Assembly: GCF_029227915.1 (NCBI RefSeq)
Contig: NC_079880.1
Coordinates: 26,531,501 to 26,595,500 of the forward strand
Direction: 5' to 3'
Source: Hydractinia symbiolongicarpus
Taxonomy: Eukaryota; Cnidaria; Hydrozoa; Anthoathecata; Hydractiniidae
Length of the DNA: 64,000 nucleotides
Below are positions 1-14,029 of the stretch, piece after piece. The first letter of the stretch is position 1, and the number at the start of each line of letters is the position of its first letter. The notes under the pieces were generated by a model. It had not been told where the DNA came from, did not search any database, and saw only the letters and a list, made by a program, of their open reading frames with translations. Made by a program: the position numbers and the translations under genes.

Positions 1-1830
1 CCGTTAGAAAGTCATTGTAATGTAGTTTTTAAAACTGTCTCTGTTTATTCAGCGCGAACTAACGGCTGGGATTGCTCCCACAGTGAAAAATGACTTATTT
101 AACTTAATTTTTAAATAAAACGCTGCCACAGTGCCCAGTGCAATCGCTGAGTTCCAGAAATCAAGTCAAATTAAGAAAAATGTTACTTCTTGTAGTCAAA
201 CTGGCTCATTTATCACATTTACAAGGTCAAAGTCCAAAATCAGTTCAATTAAGTCCCACAGTCAAACGTTTCACTGTTAAAAGCGATGCAACCTAATAAT
301 ATCCGAATACTATCGCTAAATACATGTTGGTACAAATATGTGACGCAACCATTGTAACTCAAACGGATTGACACCGTTAGTAAGTCAATGAAATGTAGTT
401 CTTGAAACTTTCTCTATTTCTTCAGCGCGAACTAATGGCTGGGATTGATCCCACAGTAAAAAATGACTTATTTAACTTAATTTTTAAATAAAACTCTAAC
501 ACAGCGCCCAGTGCAATCGCTGAGTTCCAGCAATCAAGTCAAATTAAGAAGAATGTTACATCTTGTAGTCAAACTGGCTCATTTATCACATTTATAAGGT
601 CAAAGTACAAAATCAGTTCAATTAAGTCCCACAGTCAAACGTTTCACTGTTAAAAGCGATGCAACCTAATAATATCCGAATACTATCGCTAACTACATGT
701 GGGGACGAAAATGTGACGCAACCGTTGTAACTCAAAACGAATTGAAACCGTCAGAAAGTCAATGAAATGTTGTTTTTCAAACTGTCTCTATTTCTTCAGC
801 TCGAACTTATGGCTGGGATTGGTCCCACAGTAAAAAATGACTTTTTTATTTAAATTTTTAAATAAAGTGCTACACAGCGCCCAGTGTAATCGCTGAGTTC
901 CGGCAATCATGTCAAATTAAGAAGAATGGTATTCCTTGGAGCCCAATTGGCTCATTTATCGCATTTACAAGCTCACAGTCAAGAATCAGTTCAATTAAGT
1001 CTCACAGTCAATCGTTTCACTGATAAAAGCGATTCAACTTAGTCACATCGGAAAAATATCACTAAATACATGTTGGTACGAATATGTGACGCAACCGTTG
1101 TAACTCAAACGGATTCACACCGTTAGAAAGTCAATGAAATATAGTTTTTGAAACTGCCTCTATTTCTTCAGTGCGTGCTAACGGCCAGGATTACTCCCAC
1201 AGTAAAAAAAGACTTATTTATGTAAATTTTTAAATAAAGCACTACCACAGAGCCTAGTGTACTCGCTGAATTCCAGCAATCATGTCGAATTAAGAAGAAT
1301 GGTATTCCTTGGAGTCCAATTGGCTCATTTATCGAGTTTACAAGGTCACAGTCCAGAATCAGTTCAATTAAGTCCCACAGTCAATCTTTTCACTGTTAAA
1401 AGCGATGCAACTTAGTGACATCGGGAAGAAATGACTAAATACATGTTGGTACGAATATGTGACGCAACCGTTGTAACTCAAACGGATTGATGCCATTAGA
1501 AAGTCAATGAAATGTAGTTTTTGAAACTGTCGCTATTTCTTCAGCGCGCGATAACGGCTAGGATTGGTCCCGCAGTAAAAAATGACTTTTTTCTCTTAAT
1601 TTTTTAAAAAAGTGCTACCACAGCGCCCAGTGTAATCGTTGAGTTCCAGCAATCATGTCAATTTAAGAAGAATGTTATTTCTTGTAGTCAAACTGGCCCA
1701 TTTATAACATTTATCAGGTCACAGTCCAAAGTTAGTTCAATTAAGTCCCACAGTCAATCGTTTCACTGAACCTAGTAATATCAGAATACTATCGCTACAT
1801 ACATGTTGGTACGAACATGTGACGAAACCG
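1..1830 (+). repeat. Five-monomer block repeated at 5,194-8,490
   Basis: The two monomers at 1-720, marked by GTTTATTCAGCGCG and ACTACATGTGGGGACGA, recur at 5,194-5,910 (offset ~5,193). The next three monomers at 748-1,830, marked by CAGCTCGAACTTATGGC and GGATTCACACCG, recur at about 7,410-8,490 (offset ~6,662). The second copy therefore holds about four extra monomers in the middle. The last two monomers (about 1,088-1,830) also recur at 2,567-3,310 (offset 1,479). This is a diverged, rearranged duplication within the satellite. Confidence 0.75.
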
Positions 1831-4800
1831 TTGTAACTCAAAACGAATTGAAACCGTCAGAAAGTCAATGAAATGTAATTTTTTAAACTACCTCTATTTC
1901 TTCAGCGAGTGCTAACGGCCAGGATTACTCCCACAGTAAAAAAAGACTTATTTATCTAAATTTTTAATCAAAGCACTACCACAGAGCCTAGTGTACTCGC
2001 TGAATTCCAGCAATCATGTCGAATTAAGAAGAATGGTATTTCTTGGAGCCCAATTTGCTCATTTATCGTATTTACAAGGTCACAGTCCAGAATCAGTTCA
2101 ATTAAGTCCCACAGTCAATCGTTTCACTGTTAAAAGCGACGCAACTTAGTCACATCGGAAAAATATCACTAAATACATGTTGGTACGAATATGTGACGCA
2201 ACCGTTGTAACTCAAACGGATTAACATCGTTAGAAAGTCAATGAAATGTAGTTTTTGAAACTGTCTATATTTCTTCAGCGCGTGCTAACGGCCAGGATTA
2301 CTCCCACAGTAAAAAAAGTCTTATTTATCTAAATTTTTAAATAAAGCACTACCACAGAGCCTAGTGTAATCGCTGAGTTCCGGCAATCATGTCAAATTAA
2401 GATGAATGGTATTATTGGAGCCCAATTGGCTCATTTATCGCATTTACAAGGTCACAGTCAAGAATCAGTTCAATTCAGTCTCACAGTCAATCGTTTCACT
2501 GTTAAAAGCGATTCAACTTAGTCACATCGGAAAAATATCACTAAATACATGTTGGTACGAATATGTGACGCAACCGTTGTAACTCAAACGGATTCACACC
2601 GTTAGAAAGTCAATGAAATATAGTTTTTGAAACTGCCTCTATTTCTTCAGCGCGTGCTAACGGCCAGGATTACTCCCACAGTAAAAAAAGACTTATTTAC
2701 CTAAATTTTTAAATAAAGCACTACCACAGAGCCTAGTGTACTCGCTGAATTCCAGCAATCATGTCGAATTAAGAAGAATGGTATTCCTTGGAGTCCAATT
2801 GGCTCATTTATCGAGTTTACAAGGTCACAGTCCAGAATCAGTTCAATTAAGTCCCACAGTCAATCTTTTCACTGTTAAAAGCGATGCAACTTAGTGACAT
2901 CGGGAAGAAATGACTAAATACATGTTGGTACGAATATGTGACGCAACCGTTGTAACTCAAACGGATTGATGCCATTAGAAAGTCAATGAAATGTAGTTTT
3001 TGAAACTGTCACTATTTCTTCAGCGCGCGATAACGGCTAGGATTGGTCCCGCAGTAAAAAATGACTTTTTTCTCTTAATTTTTTAAAAAAGTGCTACCAC
3101 AGCGCCCAGTGTAATCGTTGAGTTCCAGCAATCATGTCAATTTAAGAAGAATGTTATTTCTTGTAGTCAAACTGGCCCATTTATAACATTTATCGGGTCA
3201 CAGTCCAAAGTTAGTTCAATTAAGTCCCACAGTCAATCGTTTTACTGAACCTAGTAATATCAGAATACTATCGCTACATACATGTTGGTACGAACATGTG
3301 ACGAAACCATTGTAACTCAAACGGATTGATACCGCCAAGAAGTCGATGAAGTGTAGATTTTGAAAATGTCTCTATTTCTTCAGCGCGTGCTAACGGCCAG
3401 GATTAGTGCCACAGAAAAAAAGACTTATTTATCTAAGTTTCTAATTAAAGCACTACCACAGAGCCTAGTGTACTCGCTGAATTCCAGCAATCATGTCGAA
3501 TTAAGAAGAATGGTATTTCTTGGAGCCCAATTGGTTCATTTATCGCATTTACAAGGTCACAGTCCAGAATCAGTTCAATTAAGTCCCACAGTCAATCGTT
3601 TCACTGTTAAAAGCGATGCAACTTAGTGACATCGGAAAAAAATCACTAAATACATGTTGGTACGAATATGTGACGCAACCGCTGTAACTCAAACGGATTA
3701 ACACCGTTAGAAAGTCAATGAAATGTAATTTTTTAAACTACCTCTATTTCTTCAGCGCGTGCTAACGGCCAGGATTACTCCCACAGTAAAAAAAGATTAT
3801 TTATCTAAATTTTTAATCAAAGCACTACCACAGAGCCTAGTGTACTCGCTGAATTCCAGCAATCATGTCGAATTAAGAAGAATGGTATTTCTTGGAGCCC
3901 AATTTGCTCATTTATCGTATTTACAAGGTCACAGTCCAGAATCAGTTCAATTAAGTCCCACAGTCAATCGCTTCACTGTTAAAAGCGATGCAACTTAGTG
4001 ACATCGGAAAAAAAACACTAAATACATGTTGGTACGAATATGTGACGCAACCGTTGTAACTCAAACGGATTAACACCGTTAGAAAGTCAATGAAATGTAG
4101 GTTTGAAACTGTCTCTATTTCTTCAGCGCGAACTAACGGCTGGGAATGGTCCCACAGTAAAAAAATGACTTATTAAACTTAATTTTTAAATAAAACGCTA
4201 CCAAAGTGCCCAGTGCAATCGCTGAGTTCCAGCAATAAAGTCAAATTAAGAAGAATGTTACTTTTGTGATCAAACTGGCTCATTTATCACATTTTTAAGG
4301 TCAAAGTCCAAAATCAGTTCAATTAAGTCTCACAGTCAATCGTTTCACTGTTAAAAGCGATGGAACCTAGTAATACCAGAATACTATCGCTAAATACATT
4401 TTGGTACGAATATGTGACACAACCGTTGTAACTCAAACGGATTTATACTGCCAAGAAGTCGATGAAATGTAGTTTTTGAGAATGTCTCTATTCCTTTTGC
4501 GCGTGCTAACGGCCAGGATTAGTCCCACAGTAAGAAAAGACTTTTTTATCTCAATTTTTAAATAAAGCACTACCACAGAGCCTAGTGTACTTGCTGAATT
4601 CCAGCAATCATGTCGAATTAAGAAGATTGTTATTCCTTGGAGCCCAATTGGCTCATTTATCACATTTACAAGTTCATAGTCAAGAATCAGTTCACTTAAG
4701 TCCCACAGTCAATCGTTTCACTGTTAAAAGCGACGCAACTTAGTCACATCGGAAAAATATCACTAAATACATGTTGGTACGAATATGTGACGCAACCGTT

Positions 4801-5193
4801 GTAACTCAAACGGATTAACACCGTTAGAAAGTCAATGAAATGTAGTTTTTGAAACTGTCTCTATTTCTTCAGCGCGTGCTAACGGCCAGGATTACTCCCA
4901 CAGTAAAAAAAGTCTTATTTATCTAATTTTTTAAATAAAGCACTACCACAGAGCCTAGTGTACTCGCTGACATCCAGCAATCATGTGGAATTAAGAAGAA
5001 CGGTATTCCTTGGAGTCCAATTGGCTCATTTATCGCATTTACAAGGTCACAGTCCAGAATCAGTTCAATTAAGTCCCACAGTCAATCTTTTCACTGTTAA
5101 AAGCGATGCAACTTAGTCACATCGGAAAAAAATCACTAAATACATGTTGGTACGAATATGTGACGCAACCGTTGTAACTCAAATGGATTAACA

Positions 5194-8100
5194 CCGTTAG
5201 AAAGTCAATGTAATGTAGTTTTTAAAACTATCTCTGTGTATTCAGCGCGAACTAACGGCTGGGATTGGTCCCACAGTGAAAAATGACTTATTTAACTTAA
5301 TTTTTTAATAAAACGCTACCACAGTGCCCAGTGCAATCGCTGAGTTCCAGAAATCAAGTCAAATTAAGAAAAATGTTACTCCTTGTAGTCAAACTGGCTC
5401 ATTTATCACATTTACAAGGTCAAAGTCCAAAATCAGTTCAATTAAGTCCCACAGTCGAACGTTTCACTGTTAAAAGCGATGCAACCTAATAATATCCGAA
5501 TACTATCGCTAAATACATGTTGGTACAAATATGTGACGCAACCATTGTAACTCAAACGGATTGACACCGTTAGTAAGTCAATGAAATGTAGTTCTTGAAA
5601 CTTTCTCTATTTCTTCAGCGCAAACTAATGGCTGGGATTGATCCCACAGTAAAAAATGACTTATTTAACTTAATTTTTAAATAAAACTCTAACACAGCGC
5701 CCAGTGCAATCGCTGAGTTCCAGCAATCAAGTCAAATTAAGAAGAATGTTACATCTTGTAGTCAAACTGGCTCATGTATCACATTTATAAGGTCAAAGTA
5801 CAAAATCAGTTCAATTAAGTCCCACAGTCAAACGTTTCACTGTTAAAAGCGATGCAGCCTAGTAATATCCGAATCCTATCGCTAACTACATGTGGGGACG
5901 AATATGTGGCGCAACCGTTGTAACTAAAACGGATTGTTACCATTAGAAAGTCAATGAAATGTAATTTTTTGAAACTGTCGCTATTTTTTCAGCGCGCAAT
6001 AACGGCTAGGATTGGTCCCACAGTAAAAAATGACTTTTTTATCTTAGTTTTTTAATAAAGTGCTACCACAGCGCCCAGTGTAATCGCTGAGTTCCAGCAA
6101 TCATGTCAATTTAAGAAGAATGTTATTTCTTGGAGCCCAATTGGCTCATTTATCGCATTTACAAGGTCACAGTCAAGAATCAGTTCAATTAAGTCCCACA
6201 GTCAATCGTTTCACTGTTAAAAGCGATGCAACTTAGTGACATCGGAAAAATATCACTAGATACATGTTGGTACGAATATGTGACGCAACCGTTGTAACTC
6301 AAACGGATTGATACCATTAGAAAGTCAATGAAATGTAGTTTTTGAAACTGTCGCTATTTCTTCAGCGCGCGATAACGGCTAGGATTGGTACCGCAGTAAA
6401 AAATGACTTTCTTATCTTAATTTTTAAAAAAAGTGCTACCAGTGTAATCGTTGAGTTCCAGCAATCATGTCAATTTAAGAAGAATGTTATTTCTTGTAGT
6501 CAAACTGGCCCATTTATAACATTTATCAGGTCACAGTCCAAAGTTAGTTCAATTAAGTCCCACAGTCAATCGTTTCACTGAACCGAGTAATAACAGAATA
6601 CTATCGCTACATACATGTTGGTACGAACATGTGACGAAACCATTGTAACTCAAACGGATTGATACCGCCAAGAAGTCGATGAAGTGTAGATTTTGAGAAT
6701 GTCTCTATTTCTTCAGCGCGTGCTAACGGCCAGGATTAGTCCCACAGAAAAAAAGACTTATTTATCTAAGTTTTTAAATAAAGCACTACCACAGAGCCTA
6801 GTGTACTCGCTGAATTATAGCAATCATGTCGAATTAAGAAGAATGGTATTTCTTGGAGCCCAGTTAGCTCATTTATCGCATTTACAAGGTCACAGTCCAG
6901 AATCAGTTCAATTAAGTCCCACAGTCAATCGTTTCACTGTTAAAAGCGATGCAACTTAGTGACATCGGAAAAAAATCACTAAATACATGTTGGTACGAAT
7001 ATGTGACGCAACCGTTGTAACTCAAACGGATTAACACCGTTAGAAAGTCAATGAAATGTAGTTTTTGAAATTGTCTCCATTTCTTCAGCGCGAACTAAGG
7101 CTGGGAATGGTCCCACAGTAAAAAATGACTTATTAAACTTAATTTTTAAATAAAACGCTACCACAGTGCTCAGTGCAGACGCTGAGTTCCAGCAATTAAG
7201 TCAAATTAAGAAGAATGTTACTTTTTGTAGTCAAACTGGCTTATTTATCACATTTACAAAGTCAAAGTCCAAAATCAGTTCAATTAAGTCCCACAGTCAA
7301 ACGTTTCACTATTAAAAGCGATGCAACCTAATAATATCCGAATACTATCGCTAAATACATGTGGGGACGAATATGTGACGCAACCGTTGTAACTCAAAAC
7401 GGATTGAAACCGTCAGAAAGTCAATGAAATGTAGTTTTTGAAACTGTCTCTATTTCTTCAGCTCGAACTTATGGCTGGGATTGGTCCCACAGTAAAAAAT
7501 GACTTTTTTATTTAAATTTTTAAATAAAGTGCTACACAGCGCCCAGTGTAATCGCTGAGTTCCGGCAATCATGTCAAATTAAGAAGAATGGTATTCCTTG
7601 GAGCCCAATTGGCTCATTTATCGCATTTACAAGGTCACAGTCAAGAATCAGTTCAATTAAGTCTCACAGTCAATCGTTTCACTGTTAAAAGCGATTCAAC
7701 TTAGTCACATCGGAAAAATATCACTAAATACATGTTGGTACGAATATGTGACGCAACCGTTGTAACTCAAACGGATTCACACCGTTAGAAAGTCAATGAA
7801 ATATAGTTTTTGAAACTGCCTCTATTTCTTCAGCGCGTGCTAACGGCCAGGATTACTCCCACAGTAAAAAAAGACTTATTTATCTAAATTTTTAAATAAA
7901 GCACTACCACAGAGCCTAGTGTACTCGCTGAATTCCAGCAATCATGTCGAATTAAGAAGAATGGTATTCCTTGGAGTCCAATTGGCTCATTTATCGAGTT
8001 TACAAGGTCACAGTCCAGAATCAGTTCAATTAAGTCCCACAGTCAATCTTTTCACTGTTAAAAGTGATGCAACTTAGTGACATCGGGAAGAAATGACTAA

Positions 8101-8490
8101 ATACATGTTGGTACGAATATGTGACGCAACCGTTGTAACTCAAACGGATTGATACCATTAGAAAGTCAATGAAATGTAGTTTTTGAAACTGTCGCTATTT
8201 CTTCAGCGCGCGATAACGGCTAGGATTGGTCCCGCAGTAAAAAATGACTTTTTTATCTTAATTTTTTAAAAAAGTGCTACCAGTGTAATCGTTGAGTTCC
8301 AGCAATCATGTCAATTTAAGAAGAATGTTATTTCTTGTAGTCAAACTGGCCCATTTATAGCATTTATCAGGTCCCAGTCCAAAGTTAGTTCAATTAAGTC
8401 CCACAGTCAATCGTTTCACTGAACCGAGTAATAACAGAATACTATCGCTACATACATGTTGGTACGAACATGTGACGAAACCATTGTAAC
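5194..8490 (+). repeat. Second copy of the 1-1,830 block with about four extra monomers
   Basis: Partner of 1-1,830. Shared private variants lie at its two ends (5,194-5,910 and about 7,410-8,490). The middle, about 5,911-7,409, has no counterpart at the same place in the first copy. Copies that differ by whole monomers point to unequal exchange between in-register repeats. Confidence 0.7.
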
Positions 8491-9238
8491 TCAAACGGAT
8501 TGATACCGCCAAGAAGTCGATGAAGTGTAGATTTTGAGAATGTCTCTATTTCTTCAGCGCGTGCTAACGGCCAGGATTAGTCCCACAGAAAAAAAGACTT
8601 ATTTATCTAAATTTTTAAATAAAGCTCTACCACAGAGCCTAGTGTACTCGCTGAATTCCAGCAATCATGTCGAATTAAGAAGAATGGTATTTCTTGGAGC
8701 CCAATTGGCTCATTTATCGCATTCACAAGGTCACAGTCCAGAATCAGTTCAGTTAAGTCCCACAGTCAAACGTTTCACTGTTAAAAGCGATGCAGCCTAG
8801 TAATATCCGAATCCTATCGCTAACTACATGTGGGGACGAATATGTGATGCAACCGTTGTAACTCAAAACGGATTGAAACCCTCAGAAAGTCAATAAAATG
8901 TAGTTTTTGAAACTGTCTCTACTTCTTCAGCTCGAACTTATGGCTGGGATTGGTCACACAGTAAAAAATGACTTTTTTATTTAAATTTTTAAATGAAGTG
9001 CTACACAGCGCCCAGTGTAATCGCTGAGTTCCAGCAATCATGTCAATTTAAGAAGAATGTTATTTCTTGTAGTCCAACTTGCCCATTTATAACATTTTTC
9101 AGGTCACAGTCCAGAGTTAGTTCAATTAAGTCCCACAGTCAATCGTTTCACTGAACCTAGTAATATCAGAATACTATCGCTAAATACATGTTGGTACGAA
9201 CATGTGACGCAACCATTGTAACTCAAACGGATTGATAC

Positions 9239-9561
9239 TGCCAAGAAGTCGATAAAGTGTAGATTTTGAGAATGTCTCTCTTTCTTCAGCGCGTGCTAAC
9301 GGCCAGGATTAGTCCCACAGAAAAAAAGACTTATTTATCTAAATTTTTAAATAAAGCACTACCACAGAGCCTAGTGTACTCGTTGAATTCCAGCAATCAT
9401 GTCGAATTAAGAAGAATGGTATTTCTTGGAGCCCAATTGGCTCATTTATCGCATTTACAAGGTCACAGTCCAGAATCAGTTCAATTAAGTCCCACAGTCG
9501 ATCGTTTCACTGTTAAAAGCGATGCAACTTAGTCACACTGGAAAGAAATAACGGATTAACA
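9239..9561 (+). repeat. Shortened satellite monomer (~50-bp internal deletion)
   Basis: Spacing between equivalent points is about 323 bp here instead of ~372. The sequence passes from GGAAAGAAAT straight to AACGGATTAACACC near 9,549. The stretch that normally carries CACTAAATACATGTTGG and TGACGCAACCG is missing. No other monomer I inspected lacks this segment. Confidence 0.85.
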
Positions 9562-9932
9562 CCGTTAGAAAGTCAATGAAATGTAGTTTTTGAAACTGTC
9601 TCTGTTTCTTCAGCACGAACTAACGGCTGGGATTGTTCCCACAGTGAAAAATGACTTATTAAACTTAATTTTTTAATAAAACACTACCACAGTGCCCAGT
9701 GCAATCGCTGAGTTCCAGAAATCAAGTCAAATTAAGAAAAATGTTACTTCTTGTAGTCAAACTGGCTCATTTATCCCATTTACAAGGTCAAAGTCCAACA
9801 CCAGTTCAATTAAGTCCCACAGTCAAACGTTTCACTGTTAAAAGCGATGCAACCTAGTAATATCCGAATACTATCTATAAATACATCTGGGGCGAATATG
9901 TGACGCAACCGTTGTAACTCAAACGGATTGAC

Positions 9933-12440
9933 ACCGTTAGAAAGTCAACGAAAAGTAGTTTTTGAAACTGTCTCTATTTCTTCAGCGCGAACTAATGACT
10001 GGGATTGGTCCCACAGTAAAGAATGACTTATTTAACTTAATTTTTAAATAAAACTCTACCACAGCGCCCAGTGCAATCGCTGAGTTCCAGTAATCAAGTC
10101 AAACTAAGAAGAATGATATTTCTTGTAGACAAACTGGCTCATTTATAACATTTATCAGGTCACACTCCAAAGTTAGTTCAATTAAGTCCCACAGTTAATC
10201 GTTTCACTGTTAAAAGCGATGCAACTTAGTGACATCGGAAAAAAATCACTAAATACATGTTGGTACGAATATGTGACGCAACCGTTGTAACTCAAACGGA
10301 TTTTCACCGTTAGAAAGGCAATGAAATGTAGTTTTTGAAACTGTCTCTATTTCTTCAGCGCGAACTAACGACTAGGAATGATCCCACAGTAAAAAATGAC
10401 TTATTAAACTTAATTTTTAAATAAAACGCTACCACAGTGCCCAGTGCAATCGCTGAGTTCCAGCAATTAAGTCAAATTAAGAAGAATGTTACTTTTTGTA
10501 GTCAAACTGGCTCATTTATCGAGTTTACAAGGTCACAGTCCAGAATCAGTTCAATTAAGTCCCACAGTCAATCGTTTCACTGTTAAAAGCGATGCAACTT
10601 AGTCACATCGGAAAAAAATCACTAAATACATGTTGGTACGAATATGTGACGCAACCGTTGTAACTCAAACGGATTAACACCGTTAAAAAGTCAATGAAAT
10701 GTAGTTTTTAAAACTGTCTCTGTTTCTTCAGCGCGAACTAACGGCTGGGGTTGCTCCCACAGTGAAAAATGACTTATATAACTTAATTTTTAAATAAAAC
10801 GCTACCACAGTGCCCAGTGCAATCGCTGAGTTCCAGAAATCAAGTGAAATTAATAAAAATGTTACTTCTTGTAGTCAAATTGGCTCATTTATCACATTTA
10901 CAAGGTCAAAGTCCAAAATCAGTTCAATTAAGTCCCACAGTCAAACGTTTCACTGTTAAAAGCGATGCAACCTAGTAATATCCGAATACTATCGCTAAAT
11001 ACATGTGGGGCGAATATGTGACACAACCGTTGTAACTCAAACGGATTGACACCGTTAGAAAGTCAACGAAAAGTAGTTTTTGAAACTGTTTTTATTTTTT
11101 CAGCGCGAACTAATGGCTGGGATTGGTCCCACAATAAAAAATGACTTATTTAACTTAATTTTTAAATAAAACTCTACCACAGCGCCCAGTGCAATCGCTG
11201 AGTTCCAGCAATCAAGTCAAACTAAGAAGAATGATATTTCTTGTAGACAAACTGGCTCATTTATAACATTTATCAGGTCACACTCCAAAGTTAGTTCAAT
11301 TAAGTCCCACAGTTAATCGTTTCACTGTTAAAAGCGATGCAACTTAGTGACATCGGAAAAAAATCACTAAATACATGTTGGTACGAATATGTGACGCAAC
11401 CGTTGTAACTCAAACGGATTATCACCGTTAGAAAGTCAATGAAAGTAGTTTTTGAAACTGTCTCTATTTCTTCAGCGCGAACTAACGACTAGGAATGATC
11501 CCACAGTAAAAAATGACTTATTAAACTTAATTTTTAAATAAAACGCTACCACAGTGCCCAGTGCAATCGCTGAGTTCCAGCAATTAAGTCAAATTAAGAA
11601 GAATGTTACTTTTTGTAGTCAAACTGGCTCATTTATCGAGTTTACAAGGTCACAGTCCAGAATCAGTTCAATTAAGTCCCACAGTCAATCGTTTCACTGT
11701 TAAAAGCGATGCAACTTAGTCACATCGGAAAAAAATCACTAAATACATGTTGGTACGAAAATGTGACGCAACCGTTGTAACTCAAACGGATTAACACCGT
11801 TAAAAAGTCAATGAAATGTAGTTTTTAAAACTGTCTCTGTTTCTTCAGCGCGAACTAACGGCTGGGGTTGCTCCCACAGTGAAAAATGACTTATATAACT
11901 TAATTTTTAAATAAAACGCTACCACAGTGCCCAGTGCAATCGCTGAGTTCCAGAAATAAAGTGAAATTAATAAAAATGTTACTTCTTGTAGTCAAACTGG
12001 CTCATTTATCACATTTACAGGGTCAAAGTCCAAAATCAGTTTAATTAAGTCCCACAGTCAAACGTTTCACTGTTAAAAGCGATGCAACCTAGTAATATCC
12101 GAATACTATCGCTAAATACATGTGGGGCGAATATGTGACACAACCGTTGTAACTCAAACGGATTGACACCGTTAGAAAGTCAACGAAAAGTAGTTTTTGA
12201 AACTGTTTTTATTTTTTCAGCGCGAACTAATGGCTGGGATTGGTCCCACAATAAAAAATGACTTATTTAACTTAATTTTTAAATAAAACTCTACCACAAC
12301 GCCCAGTGCAATCGCTGAGTTCCAGCAATCAAGTCAAATTAAGAAGAATGATATTTCTTGTAGACAAACTGGCTCATTTATAACATTTATCAGGTCACAC
12401 TCCAAAGTTAGTTCAATTAAGTCCCACAGTCAATCGTTTC
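9933..12440 (+). repeat. Three-monomer higher-order repeat, period ~1,117 bp
   Basis: The variant ACCGTTAGAAAGTCAACGAA occurs at 9,933, 11,051 and 12,168, spacings of 1,118 and 1,117 bp. The two following monomers (one with ACGACTAGGAATGATCC, one with GGCTGGGGTTGCTCCC) are also shared between the first two units. The third unit is only partial. This is the smallest well-formed higher-order unit in block 1. Confidence 0.85.
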
Positions 12441-14029
12441 ACTGTTAAATGCTATGCAACCTAGTAATATCAGAATACTATCCCTAAATACATGTTGATA
12501 CGAATATGTGACGCAACCGTTGTAACTGAAACGGAATGATACCGCCAAGAAGTCGATGAAGTGTAGTTTTTGAGAATCTTTCTATTTCTTCAGCGCGTGC
12601 TAACGGCCAGGATTAGTCCCACAGTAAAAAAAGACTTATTTATCTAATATTTTAAATAAAGCACTACCACAGAGCCTAGTGTACTCGCTGAATTCCAGCA
12701 ATCATGTCGAATTAAGAAGAATGGTATTCCTTGGAGTCCAATTGGCTTATTTATCGCATTTACAAGGTCACAGTCCAGAATCAGTTCAATTAAGTGCCAC
12801 AGTCAATCGTTTCACTGTTAAAAGCGATGCAACTTAGTCACATCGGTAAGAAATCACTAAATACATGTTGGTACGAATATGTGACGCAACCGTTGTAACT
12901 CGAACGAATTAACACCGTTAGAAAATCAATGAAATGTAGTTTTCGAAACTGTCCCTATTTCTTAAGTGCGAACTAACGGCTGGGATTGTTCCCGCAGTAA
13001 AAAATGACTTATTTAACTTAATTTTTAAATAAAACGCTACCACAGTGCCCAGTGCAATCGCTGAGTGCCAGCAATCAAGTCAAATTAAGAAGAATGTTAC
13101 TTCTTGTAGTCAAACTGGCTCATTTATCACATTTTTAAGGTCAAAGTCCAATATCAGTTCAATTAAGTCCCACAGTCAATCGTTTCACTGTTAAAAGCGA
13201 TGCAACTTAGTCACATCGGTAAGAAATCACTAAATACATGTTGGTACGAATATGTGACGCAACCGTTGTAACTCAAACGGATTAACACCGTTAGAACATC
13301 AATGAAATGTGGTTTTCGAAACTGTCTCTATTTCTTAAGTGCGAACTAACGGCTGGGATTGGTCCCACAGTAAAAAATGACTTATTTAACTTAATTTTTA
13401 AATAAAACGCTACCACAGTGACCAGTGCAATCGCTGAGTTCCAGCAATCAAGTCAAATTAAGATGAATGTTACTTCTTGTAGTCAAACTGGCTCATTTAT
13501 CACATTTTTAAGGTCAAAGTTCAATATCAGTTCAATTAAGTCCCGCAGTCAATCGTTTTACTGTTAAAAGCGATGCAACCTAGTAATATCAGAATACTAT
13601 CGCTAAATACATGGTGGTACCAATATGTGACGCAACCGTTGTAACTCAAACGGATTGATACCGCCAAGAAGTCGATGAAATGTAGTTTTTTAAACTGTCT
13701 CTGTTTCTTCAGCGCGAACTAACGGCTGGGATTGCTTCCACAGTGAAAAATGACTTATTTAACTTAATTTTTAAATAAAGCACTACCACAGAGCCTAGTG
13801 CACTCGTTTAATTCCAGCAGTCATGTCGAATTAAGAAGAATGGTATTTCTTGGAGCCCAATTAGCTCATTTATCGCATTTACAAGGTCACAGTCCAGAAT
13901 CAGTTCAATTAAGTCCCACAGTCAATCGTTTCACTGTTAAAAGCGATGCAACTTAGTCACATCGGAAAGAAATCACTAAATACATGTTGGTACGAATATG
14001 TGACGCAACCGTTGTAACTCAAACGGATT

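Noticed and set aside
3360-9532. Recurrent open frames of about 80-88 codons in the satellite (for example 3,360-3,626, 6,693-6,959, 8,534-8,800 and 9,266-9,532)
   Set aside because: They are the same monomer segment read again. Sister monomers carry stops or one-base indels in the same place, the frames share one ancestral loss of a T in the A-rich tract, and no protein family is recognisable. A dN/dS test over monomers would be decisive; a ratio near 1 is expected.
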